Assembly: GCF_025449215.1 (NCBI RefSeq)
Contig: NZ_CP104900.1
Span: 2,914,001-2,978,000, forward strand
Length of the DNA stretch: 64,000 bases
Direction: 5' to 3'
Source: Shewanella seohaensis
GTDB taxonomy: Bacteria > Pseudomonadota > Gammaproteobacteria > Enterobacterales > Shewanellaceae
A model generated the notes under the pieces. That model saw only the letters and a list, made by a program, of their open reading frames with translations. It was not told the DNA's origin and did not search any database. The position numbers were made by a program, and so were the translations under genes. Shown in pieces: positions 33,494-41,785 of the stretch (its first letter is position 1; every line of letters begins with the position of its first letter).

Positions 33494-33918
33494 AAACCAT
33501 CATCACTTATGGCACCTACGACTTGTTCCACTATGGTCATGTGAGACTGTTTCAGCGCTTAAAGGCCATGGGCGATAAGCTGATCGTTGGCGTATCGACC
33601 GATGAGTTTAATGCGCTCAAGGGTAAAGCGGCCTTTTTCAACTATCAACAGCGCGCCGAAATGGTCGCTGCCTGTAAGTACGTCGATGTCGTGATCCCCG
33701 AGACGCACTGGCAGCAAAAACCTCAGGATATTGTGGCGTTAGATGTCGATATCTTTGGCATGGGTGACGACTGGCAAGGCAAGTTTGATTATCTCGGCAC
33801 CCTTTGTCAGGTGATTTACTTAGGCCGCACCGAAGCGATTTCGACGACGGAAATCAAAACCAACCTAGCGATACCGCAAACTCGGGGCAATTTAGCAACG
33901 CCTCTATTGGTCAAGTAA
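33490..33918 (+). CDS. tagD: glycerol-3-phosphate cytidylyltransferase (TagD-like)
   Basis: Makes CDP-glycerol from CTP and glycerol-3-phosphate, the activated precursor for poly(glycerol phosphate). The 142-residue protein has TYDLFHYGHVRLFQRLK with the HxGH nucleotidyltransferase motif, GVSTDEFN and the C-terminal RTEAISTTEIK, which matches the RTxxISTT signature of TagD. ATG at 33490 overlaps the previous gene (ATGA) and has GGGGGAA upstream. With the TagB/F-like gene 44 bases downstream it forms a CDP-glycerol pathway. Ethanolamine-phosphate cytidylyltransferase-like relatives exist, but length and signature favour TagD. Confidence 0.9.
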   Translation: MKTIITYGTYDLFHYGHVRLFQRLKAMGDKLIVGVSTDEFNALKGKAAFFNYQQRAEMVAACKYVDVVIPETHWQQKPQDIVALDVDIFGMGDDWQGKFDYLGTLCQVIYLGRTEAISTTEIKTNLAIPQTRGNLATPLLVK

Positions 33919-33962
33919 GCAGAACCCAATTACAGGATCTCAATGGGTAAGCGAGGGATATC

Positions 33963-35359
33963 ATGGGCACAAATCTAGCGTTAGCCTTAGTGAAGAAATG
34001 CATTTTCGCCCTCTCTTGGTTGGTGCCAAGAAACGCCAACAAGGCGGTATTGGGTTGCTACAAAAACCGTTTTGCCGACAATAGCAAATACCTGTTTTTG
34101 CATTGGCAGCAGACACACTTCATGCAAACCATTTGGATAAGCGGCGATAAAGCCCTTATCCATGCCCTCAGGCAACAAGGCTATACCGCCCATTCACGCT
34201 GGAGCTTGCTGGGCATTTACCATGCGCTTACGGCCAAATATTATGTGTACAATAGTTATATTGGCGATATTAATCAGTGGCTTGCAGCAGGCGCGATTCG
34301 TATCAATCTCTGGCATGGCTCGCCACTTAAAAAATCGAGTTTGATATCACCACAGGCCCATTGGCCCCCAAGTATCAAACCCAGTCCCTTTGGCAAGCTG
34401 GGCTGCAGGCGCTGCGTTATCATCAGGAATATGTCCGTCCGAGTTTGATGCTAAGCCCAAGCCCATTGGTCGGTCAGAGTTTCCAACGCGCCTTTCGGTT
34501 AAAAGACAATTCGCTGCTATCAAGCACTAATCCGCGCACCGATTACTATCTGCGTTACCCAGAGCAACGCCAAACGTTGCCCTTAAAGGCGGATGCGACG
34601 GCTTATCGCCGAGTGATTCTTTACGCCCCTTCTTGGCGGGATGCCCTATGGCAAAACAGTCAACATTTAACTTCAGATTCGACCCCACATTTAACGAGCG
34701 GTAATAGCGATTCGCCCTACCAAGCCGCCTTTGACTGGCAAAGCCTGTCCCACCATTTAGTCGATACCGATACCTTGTTGCTGCTACGCCTGCATCCCAA
34801 TGAACGCCACTACGCAGCGCAGTTTTGTGCCTATCCCAGTGTGTTAGATATCAGCGATTGGGACGATGTTTATGGGATTTTGCATCGTGTCGACCTGCTG
34901 ATCACCGATTATTCGTCGTTATTTATCGATGTACTGCCACTTGAGATCCCTGTCCTCTTCTTCCGTTTTGACCATGAGCAGTATCTCAATCAGAGCCGCG
35001 ATTGCTACGATATCGGTCAAGATCCGCTCAGTATTGGCCAGGTCGCCTATCAATTCGATGACTTATTGGCATTGCTGCAGGAGATGAGCCACCTTAACGC
35101 CAAACCCCAGCCCTGCGAGGCATACCAACAATTACAGCGTTTGTATTGGTCGCAGCACGCTACGGGTTTATCTGCGGATAACTTAGTGACTGATGGTTTG
35201 TCTATTGATGGGATGTCTATGAATAGTGTCTCTATTGATGGTGTATCTATCAATGAAAGACATGATGATAGTTTTGCACGTTTAGAACGGCATCTGCGCC
35301 AAGGGCAAACTCAGTCGTTTAAGTTTGCCTTTGGCACTGATATTAAGCCTCAAATATGA
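33963..35359 (+). pseudogene. CDP-glycerol glycerophosphotransferase (TagB/TagF-like), frameshifted
   Basis: Would transfer glycerol-phosphate from CDP-glycerol to a growing polymer. Two frames together give one protein of about 465 residues. The first frame runs to WHGSPLKK; the second continues as IEFDI, LYAPSWRD, LLRLHPNE and ITDYSSLFIDV, the usual TagB/F motifs including the catalytic-histidine HG and HPN regions. The break is at the A6 run 34329-34334; one extra A restores the frame. It is downstream of tagD in the same group. The tail has a tandem pentapeptide repeat. Loss of one base in a homopolymer points to a sequencing error or to slippage-based phase variation. Confidence 0.87.
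35195..35254 (+). repeat. four 15-bp tandem repeats inside the glycerophosphotransferase gene
   Basis: Four in-frame 15-base units encode the pentapeptide [GS]-x-S-[IM]-[DN] (GLSID, GMSMN, SVSID, GVSIN), near the C terminus and outside the catalytic motifs. Units share TCTAT at the same position. Copy number could vary between strains without changing the frame. Confidence 0.7.
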
Positions 35360-35393
35360 AAGTTCAGATATAAAGGCTCTGGTTTAAAGCCAT

Positions 35394-35831
35394 TTATAAG
35401 AAGGTGTCTTTAAACCAATCCCAGATCCCGAGTGAGGTTTCGGGTAATAAATCGATACCGAGCGCCGATTTAAGCAGATATAACAGCAACAGGCCAAACA
35501 AGGTACACAGCAAGATAAAAGCAATAAAGAACAGGCTAAACATAACCAAGGAGAAGCGTTTTTCTCGGCGTGTATAAGCGCGTCTGTTTTTGCCTAAAAG
35601 AAAGACATAATAAAAGCGCCATTTAATAAAAGGCAGCGCAAACGTACCTCGGTTATCTATAAAGTGTTTACCCCAAGTTCTATCCCCCAAGGCAACACGT
35701 ATCCCCATTAATTGTTCTTTTGTATAACTGTCGGCTATGTGTGGCGGTAATTTGGCCAATAACTTGAGAATGGTCGGATCCTGTTTAATCTGTTCTACCG
35801 TTTCTTGATCCCATGGCTCAAATTCATTCAT
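35394..35831 (-). CDS. hypothetical membrane protein
   Basis: A 145-residue protein I cannot name. The N-terminal two thirds are soluble and basic near the membrane (FLLGKNRRAYTRREKRF); one long hydrophobic segment spans about residues 94-125 (LVMFSLFFIAFILLCTLFGLLLLYLL). The tail ends in WDWFKDTFL. It is convergent with the TagB/F-like gene, with 34 bases between the stops. It is probably an inner-membrane protein; nothing links it to the polysaccharide locus besides position. Upstream, 35832-36167 holds no gene. Confidence 0.7.
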   Translation of the reverse strand: MNEFEPWDQETVEQIKQDPTILKLLAKLPPHIADSYTKEQLMGIRVALGDRTWGKHFIDNRGTFALPFIKWRFYYVFLLGKNRRAYTRREKRFSLVMFSLFFIAFILLCTLFGLLLLYLLKSALGIDLLPETSLGIWDWFKDTFL

Positions 35832-36167
35832 GCCCTATTTCAACCCGATATTGATTGTTTCTGAACAGATTATAGTCAACAAATTAAGCCGTTTAGAGAT
35901 ATCTCCATCAATCATTCGGTGGATATTCCCGCGCTATTCAGCTCAGGTTAACCGCGACGAAGCTATCATAACGCTAGAAATTTACGCATAGATAAATTTT
36001 TAAAAGCGATTATTTTCATGAGGTTGTGGAAAACACCGATCTTTTTTGAAATTTTTTTCAAAAAGATTAACCCTTTTTGCTGCAACAGCGTTTACAAAGA
36101 TAGGAATACAGCAAATGATGGTACAACCATCTGTGCTAGGCCTTATCAACATCACTAGGAGACTATT

Positions 36168-36718
36168 ATGAAATTGACTCACGTATTTAACACTGCGGCA
36201 CTTCCCCTTGCCTTTGCATTACTGTCTTTTAATGCCGCAGCAGTGAGCCCACCACATCCAACGGGATTAAATGCACCTATGATCAGTGTTGCGAGTTTTA
36301 ACCATAAAAATTATGCCGAACAAGAAACCACGAAAATGTTCCCTGCACCTGAGGCGGGTATGGTGCAACATATTTTGACCTTACCTAAACTCGAGAATGA
36401 AGACGACTACATGGTTGAAATCCAAATTGGCCAAACCCAATTAGTCGACTGTAATAAGCATGGTCTGAACGGTGAGTTAAAAGAACTCTCGGTTAAGGGA
36501 TGGGGTTATAGCTATTATCAAGTGTCAGAAGTATCTGAAGGCCCAAGCACTATGATGGCCTGTTTAGAGATGGCGAAAAAGAAGCCTTTGTCCGCATTCC
36601 TGGTGAACTTAAAATGCGTTACGACAGCCGTTTGCCTAAGGTATTTTATCTACCAGAAGGCACAGAGCTGCGCTTTAGAACTTGGAAAGTCGATTCAACT
36701 TATCACTACGCTAAATAA
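36168..36718 (+). pseudogene. eco: ecotin, periplasmic serine protease inhibitor, frameshifted
   Basis: Ecotin inhibits trypsin-, chymotrypsin- and elastase-type proteases in the periplasm. A signal peptide ends near ALLSFNAAA. The body is diagnostic: [30 protein letters not shown] and GPSTMMAC, where the reactive-site Met-Met and the disulfide cysteines are in the expected places. After MAKK the annotated frame goes wrong; the next frame gives [19 protein letters not shown] and ends in HYAK. The break is at the A5 run 36576-36580, restored by one extra A. It is otherwise of normal length and was probably intact in the organism. Confidence 0.88.
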
Positions 36719-36772
36719 ACGCGCGAGAATACAAGTGTACTAATATAAGTGCACATATAAGTACATTTATAT

Positions 36773-36806
36773 AAAGGGCATATCTTACAAGATATGCCCT
36801 TTTTTT
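36773..36806 (+). terminator. terminator between ecotin and the RecQ-like gene
   Basis: Perfect 12-bp stem (AGGGCATATCTT with AAGATATGCCCT) followed by TTTTTT. It probably serves both convergent genes, although the T-tract is better on the plus strand. Confidence 0.88.
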
Positions 36807-38783
36807 ATCTGCAGGGTGCGTCGGCTAACTGCGCTAATTTAGCTTTAATTTCTGCATATCTGAGGTGTTCGCAGCGACCAAAACCCGATAATTTCCGTAC
36901 TTGTAGGCGAGTAAACAGCGGTAATGCCATGCCGGCCAAAAACCAGCATTGAGTATCTAAGGATAATGAAGCTAAACCTTTCGACTCCGCCGTACGCGCC
37001 AGCTCATGCAAATCGGCCTTAAGCTGCGCATCATCAGGCCACTTTGGCACGTCGGTATACGCCAATTTAGCCAATTGGCCACGGCATACACTGCAATGAC
37101 CACAGGATTGAGGCGCGGCGTTATCATCAAAATAGCGGGCCAAATTGTAATTTAAGCAAGTCGTTAGCTCAAAAATCGGACTAACTGGGCAATACGGGCG
37201 ACTTCTTTCGCCTCTTTGTCGGTAAAGTACTGATGGAGTTCGTCGGCTAAATGCCCCTGTGCTAACACCTCAGTATTCACTTGATAGACATCCGTCACTC
37301 GCTTTGCTTCCAATTCGATAAGTTGTTGACTGGCAAGATATTCTAACGCCGCTAATACTCGAGTACGTTCCGCACCTGTGGCTTGGTAGAGCGCGGAAAA
37401 ATCTAAACTGCCCCATACTCGCTTCATCTGTGTATGGGTAAAAATGTCATTTAAAAATGCCTGACGCTCGGGGGAAAACTGGCTCAAGATCTGCGCCTGT
37501 GGCTCAATAAAACGGTAACTGATATCGGCGTAATAAGCATAAAGCGGCTTAATCACGCCCATCATTTCAAGCTGAACCAGCAAGGTTTTAAGGGGGAGCT
37601 GCCTGATATTACTCACATTTGATAGCTGATGAAGTTGCAGCTCCCAACGTCCATTGTGGGTTTCTTCGCGAATGTTATCAATCACAGCTGCAATACTGGC
37701 CAGTTCCGGCGTATCGCCGTAAACAAAATTTTCGACCGTGTTTATGCCATCTAAATTGGCCAAGGTCACGCAATGGGAGAGCTGGCCATCCCTTCCTGCA
37801 CGGCCAATCTCTTGGCAATAATTCTCAATGGATTTAGGCAGATCGTAGTGGACCACAAAGCGAATATTGCTTTTGTCTATGCCCATACCAAAGGCGATAG
37901 TCGCAACCACGATGCGGATCTTACCTTGCATAAAATCCTGCTGAATTTGCTGACGTTTTTCATCCTCAAACCCCGCATGATAGGCACTCGCATCAAAGCC
38001 CATTTGACAAAGTTTCGCCGCAACATCCTCCGCAGTATGCTGCAATGTCACATACACAATCCCCGCGCCAGTAAAGTGATTAAGCTGCTGTTGCAGTGAC
38101 ATCAGTTTGTGTTGGCTTGCTACAGGAAAGACGGTCAAGTCGAGGTTTGAACGATAAAAACCTGTTTGAACAATATGTTGTGGCTTGATATCGAAACGCG
38201 CCGCCATATCCAGTTTCACTTTACGTGTCGCGGTCGCCGTGAGTAACAACACCAATGGAATTGCTAATTCACGGCGATAATCGGGAAGCTTTAAATAGTC
38301 GGGGCGAAAATTATGCCCCCATTCCGAGATGCAGTGCGCTTCATCGACAACCAGCATAGAGATAGGAATTGATTGAATAAATTGCCTAAAGCGCTCATTT
38401 TTAAAACGTTCAACCGAAATCATCAGGAGTTTTAACTCGCCAGAGCGAGCATCACGCATGACCTGTTGGGTTAATTCAGGCGTTAAGGTTGAGTCGATAC
38501 TTGCCGCTTTAATGCCCTTCTCATGCAGGAAACTCAGTTGATCTTTGATCAACGCCAGTAAGGGTGACACCACTAAGGTTAGATGGGGAAGTTGCAGAGC
38601 GGTAAATTGGTAACAGAGTGATTTTCCTGAGCCGGTGGGAAAAATAGCAAGGCTCGAATGGCCCGACAACAACTGCGAGACAACCTCATGCTGCCCTTGC
38701 CTGAACCCATCAAAACCAAACTGTTGCTGTAATAAAGAAGCATAATCCGTAGCGTTCGCTGACGGCGTTATTGAATAAGACAT
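36805..38783 (-). pseudogene. RecQ-family ATP-dependent DNA helicase, frameshifted
   Basis: A 3'-5' DNA helicase of about 659 residues when the two frames are joined. Motif I FPTGSGKSLCYQ, DEAH box (VVDEAHCISEWGHNFRPDY), LTATATRKV and IAFGMGIDKSNIRFVVH with QEIGRAGRDG are all present. The zinc-binding part continues in the second frame (NLARYFDD, SCGHCSVCRG). The break is at the T5 run (plus-strand A5, 37171-37175); one more T restores RFFELTTC. There is no HRDC domain, so it is the shorter RecQ type and probably a paralogue of the main RecQ. ATG at 38783 has AAGGA upstream. Confidence 0.9.
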
Positions 38784-38871
38784 AAACAAATCCTTATGCC
38801 ACCACAAGTGTGGAGGCGGTGGCGACCACGCAAACAGATGAATGTACTAGTGAATGCGAGTAAGCGTGTCG

Positions 38872-39198
38872 CTATGATTTTCTGGCTAAATATAAATTGA
38901 TAAAGGCGGTGAGTTTGTCATTGAAGGCTTCTTCAAAGGCATCAACATCTTGACCTAGGGTATTGAAATACTGTGTCACTTGCACGCGAGATAAACTTTT
39001 GTTGGCGATACTGTATTCCATTTCTGGCAGTGTTTTATCGTAACGGGGCACTAGCGTCCAAGTCACCACATCGGCGGCAAAGTGCTTCATCGCTTGCTGC
39101 GCTAAGGTACAAAAAGCTTCAATATGCTCACGCCCATCTGGTCCTAAACACCCTGGTTCGACGCGGCAAAGGACGGCAACAGTTCTATGCTGTGACAT
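38872..39198 (-). CDS. hypothetical protein
   Basis: A 108-residue soluble protein of unknown function. It starts SQHRTVAVLCRVEPGCLGPDG and has three cysteines in the first third, then a helical second half (DAFEEAFNDKLTAFINLYL). No membrane segment or signal peptide. It is upstream of the helicase gene on the same strand, 88 bases from its start, so co-transcription is possible. Composition and codon use look like a real gene, but I cannot assign a family. Confidence 0.65.
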   Translation of the reverse strand: MSQHRTVAVLCRVEPGCLGPDGREHIEAFCTLAQQAMKHFAADVVTWTLVPRYDKTLPEMEYSIANKSLSRVQVTQYFNTLGQDVDAFEEAFNDKLTAFINLYLARKS

Positions 39199-39352
39199 GC
39201 TATTCCCTGTACAAAACTCATCAAAAATAGAAAGTTACAAAAGAGGTGGCAGAAGCGAATTAGCTATATTCGCGCTTAAGCTCTCTCTTTGAGTGTATGT
39301 GACACCCGCAAGAAGTCACGTACGCTAAGGTTAAAAATCACACACAAATATT

Positions 39353-39586
39353 TTAAACCTGACTCTCGTCTTCAGCCATGGCAGCTACGGCCGCGGCATG
39401 TTCCGATAATAACGTATCGAGCGCTTGATCAAAACTGTCCAAACGTTCGAGTTCCATATAACGCTTCAAACGTAAAATAATATCTTTACTGACTTCGATA
39501 TGGGATTTCTTCTGGCGCTTTTTAATTTGTGAAAGTTCTTTTCGCACCATGCGCCAGCCCAAATCACTGAAATATTGATTCAGCAT
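39353..39586 (-). CDS. small ribbon-helix-helix-like protein
   Basis: A 77-residue basic protein. After a lysine-rich segment (KKRQKKS) comes HIEVSKDIILRLKRYMELE, then DSFDQALDTLLSEH, the strand-helix-helix pattern of ribbon-helix-helix DNA-binding proteins; the layout faintly recalls the C-terminal part of MatP. It is preceded by another small gene whose stop lies five bases upstream, in a different frame. Function unknown; DNA binding is inferred from the pattern alone. Confidence 0.6.
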   Translation of the reverse strand: MLNQYFSDLGWRMVRKELSQIKKRQKKSHIEVSKDIILRLKRYMELERLDSFDQALDTLLSEHAAAVAAMAEDESQV

Positions 39587-39591
39587 TCGAT

Positions 39592-39852
39592 TTACAGATT
39601 GTAGTTGTTGGTCAACGGGCTGATTTTTTTGCGCAGTTGAACCAGTAAATTTAAATTAGCAATTAATTCGGTATAACTGGATTGGGACTGATTTAACTGA
39701 AACCACTCTGCCCGCTCAGTGACACTTTCGGGATGAACCATGCGATAAATTAACGGCAAGGCAAACACTAATTCAGATTTATCTAACAGTAATAATTTTC
39801 GGCCCGCGGTAGGCGCGGCATGATGATATTCCCATAGCGTATTTGTCGTCAT
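39592..39852 (-). CDS. small hypothetical protein, first gene of a two-gene unit
   Basis: An 86-residue protein starting MTTNTLWEYHHAAPTAGRK, with a hydrophobic middle (LVFALPLIYRMV) and a Leu-rich helical end. I do not recognise it. It is followed after five bases by the ribbon-helix-helix-like gene, so the two are probably translated together. A split single gene is possible given the other frameshifts in this window, but I see no simple one-base change that joins them. The stretch 39853-40479 upstream is AT-rich and holds no gene. Confidence 0.5.
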   Translation of the reverse strand: MTTNTLWEYHHAAPTAGRKLLLLDKSELVFALPLIYRMVHPESVTERAEWFQLNQSQSSYTELIANLNLLVQLRKKISPLTNNYNL

Positions 39853-40390
39853 TGGTACCGTTTTAGACTTTCTAATAATGGTTTATGAATAGACTCATGA
39901 TACCGACAAACAATATAGATTAAAAGAATGGTTACACCATTTTATAGGTTCATTTTTACAGCACAAGGTTAAACGCTCCACTCCACAAACAAACGAGATG
40001 GAGCTCGTAGTTCTCTTGTCCTCTAATCCCCTGTTTTAGCATGGCTAAATCCATATCAGTTTTATATCAGCAAATCATAAGAGAAATTTTTATGCTACTT
40101 TTTAAGCGCATAAAATGGTTAAACCATCTTTTAAAAATATAGCTACTCACCTACACAGTTAACCGACTAGCAAAATAAATGCAGGGGTTTTTCTCGTCAA
40201 ATTTAACTCGCACAGCCGTAATTGACTAAATAACAAACAACAAAACCAGACTCATATTTATCGCTTATTAACCTGTTATCTGAACCCACCTTACACATCT
40301 AATTCTTATTGAGCCCGCCTTGCCAACGCCTTTATCTTAAATAATGCTTTCTTTTTAATCGATGCGATTAATTAAAATACAAATAACAGC

Positions 40391-40424
40391 TCTACCAGTG
40401 ATAATGACGATTATCACTGGTAGA
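40391..40424. repeat. perfect 14-bp inverted repeat upstream of the recombinase gene
   Basis: TCTACCAGTGATAA (40391-40404), a six-base loop, and the exact complement (40411-40424). A TATAAT follows at 40442-40447, so the repeat overlaps the expected -35 region. Its core GATAATGACGATTATC slightly resembles a Fur box. It may be an operator or a recombinase-related site; there is no T-tract for termination. Confidence 0.6.
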
Positions 40425-40571
40425 TAAAGGCTGCTTTTACGTATAATTGCGCCAGTTTTATCGGCCGTAAAATACTCTAATGTCTAAATCGATTATCCGT
40501 TATTCCACAGGTGAAAGTGCTCCTAGCCGTTCCTCTGGCATGACATCGAATATCACAGCAAGCGATAAAAA

Positions 40572-41588
40572 ATGGATTCGCCATTTTTTGAGGAAAGCTC
40601 ACTGCCCCAATCGGTTCACAGTGATTTTTTTAACGCGGCAGCCGAAACTGAATACGAAATATCCATCAATACCCGTCGGGTTTATCGGACCAGCTTTGGC
40701 CTATTTGAGCAATATTGTGCGACGCATCAGCTGCAATCTTTACCCGCCGATCCGCGCAGTATTATTTCTTTTATCGGTCATCAAAAAGAATTGCTCCAAG
40801 CAAGCAGTGGGACTCAGCTTTCAAAGCAAACCTTAACTACTCGGCTAGCCGCGATCCGTTACTATCATATTCAAGCAGGATTTCCATCCCCCACCGAACA
40901 CCCACTGGTGATCCGTGTGATGCGCGGCCTGAGTCGTAATCACCATAGGCAAGTCCAAGATTATGATCAGCAACCAATCATGTACGATGAGGTCGAGCTA
41001 TTGCTCCAAGCGATAGAGCAACAACCCCATCCATTGTTGCGCTCAAGGGATAAGGCCATTATTCAACTTGGACTGCAAGGCGGATTTCGCCGCTCAGAAT
41101 TGGCCAATTTAAAAGTACAATATTTAAGTTTTATGCGGGATAAATTAAAAGTACGGCTGCCTTTTTCTAAAAGCAATCAGCAGGGATTAAGGGAATGGAA
41201 GAATTTACCCGACTCGGAACCCTTTGCCGCCTATAATGCTGTCAAAGACTGGTTAAATGAAAGTAAAATTACCGAAGGTCATTTATTTCGCTCAATTTCA
41301 CGAGATGGAAAAACCTTAAGACCTTATCAAGTTAGCGATAATTTTACATCTAAATCATCACTCATCCGAAATAGTGGATTCTTAAACGGTGACGATATTT
41401 ATCGGATCATTAAGCAATATTGTCTAAAGGCAGGTTTACCGGCGCAATATTATGGTGCCCATAGTTTGCGCAGTGGGTGTGTTACACAACTTCATGAAAA
41501 TAATAAAGATACCTTGTATATCATGGCAAGAACAGGACATACGGATCCCCGCTCATTACGCCATTACCTCAAGCCAAAAGAAGATTAA
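40572..41588 (+). CDS. tyrosine recombinase/integrase
   Basis: A 338-residue site-specific recombinase. An N-terminal SAM-like domain (TRRVYRTSFGLFEQYC) precedes the catalytic domain with Arg in GGFRRSELANL, HSLRSG, GHTDPRS and the nucleophile Tyr in RHYLK. The upstream frame from 40480 (MSKSIIRYSTGE) would join exactly if the A6 run 40567-40572 had one more A, giving about 30 extra residues; this may be another lost base. No other mobile-element genes are near, so it may be a chromosomal recombinase or a remnant. Ribosome binding sites are weak for both starts. Confidence 0.85.
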   Translation: MDSPFFEESSLPQSVHSDFFNAAAETEYEISINTRRVYRTSFGLFEQYCATHQLQSLPADPRSIISFIGHQKELLQASSGTQLSKQTLTTRLAAIRYYHIQAGFPSPTEHPLVIRVMRGLSRNHHRQVQDYDQQPIMYDEVELLLQAIEQQPHPLLRSRDKAIIQLGLQGGFRRSELANLKVQYLSFMRDKLKVRLPFSKSNQQGLREWKNLPDSEPFAAYNAVKDWLNESKITEGHLFRSISRDGKTLRPYQVSDNFTSKSSLIRNSGFLNGDDIYRIIKQYCLKAGLPAQYYGAHSLRSGCVTQLHENNKDTLYIMARTGHTDPRSLRHYLKPKED

Positions 41589-41699
41589 CCACAGCATTAT
41601 CACTTAATTAATAACACTGTTTTCAGTATTTGTTTTGAGAATATTTTTATTTTTAAGTTATTTTTAATAAACAAGAAAAATTATTATATTGCAGTATTA

Positions 41700-41732
41700 A
41701 TGTCATATAAACTCAGCTTTAGTGTCATATTG
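41700..41732 (+). promoter_or_regulatory. Pho box upstream of phoX
   Basis: Three 11-base units in phase: ATGTCATATAA, ACTCAGCTTTA and GTGTCATATTG. The outer two contain TGTCATA, the PhoB half-site (CTGTCAT), 22 bases apart; the middle one is degenerate. TACTTT (41734-41739) could be the -10. PhoB binds such 11-bp repeats in place of a -35, so phosphate-starvation induction is expected. Confidence 0.7.
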
Positions 41733-41785
41733 CTACTTTAGGCTTAGGTTCGAAATTTAATTCATCGAACTAGCTGGAGTAAAAT

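Noticed and set aside
34323..34340. Programmed ribosomal frameshift in the glycerophosphotransferase gene
   Set aside because: The A run is read as AAA AAA preceded by T, so the slippery heptamer does not fit; the same type of one-base loss recurs in unrelated genes of the window.
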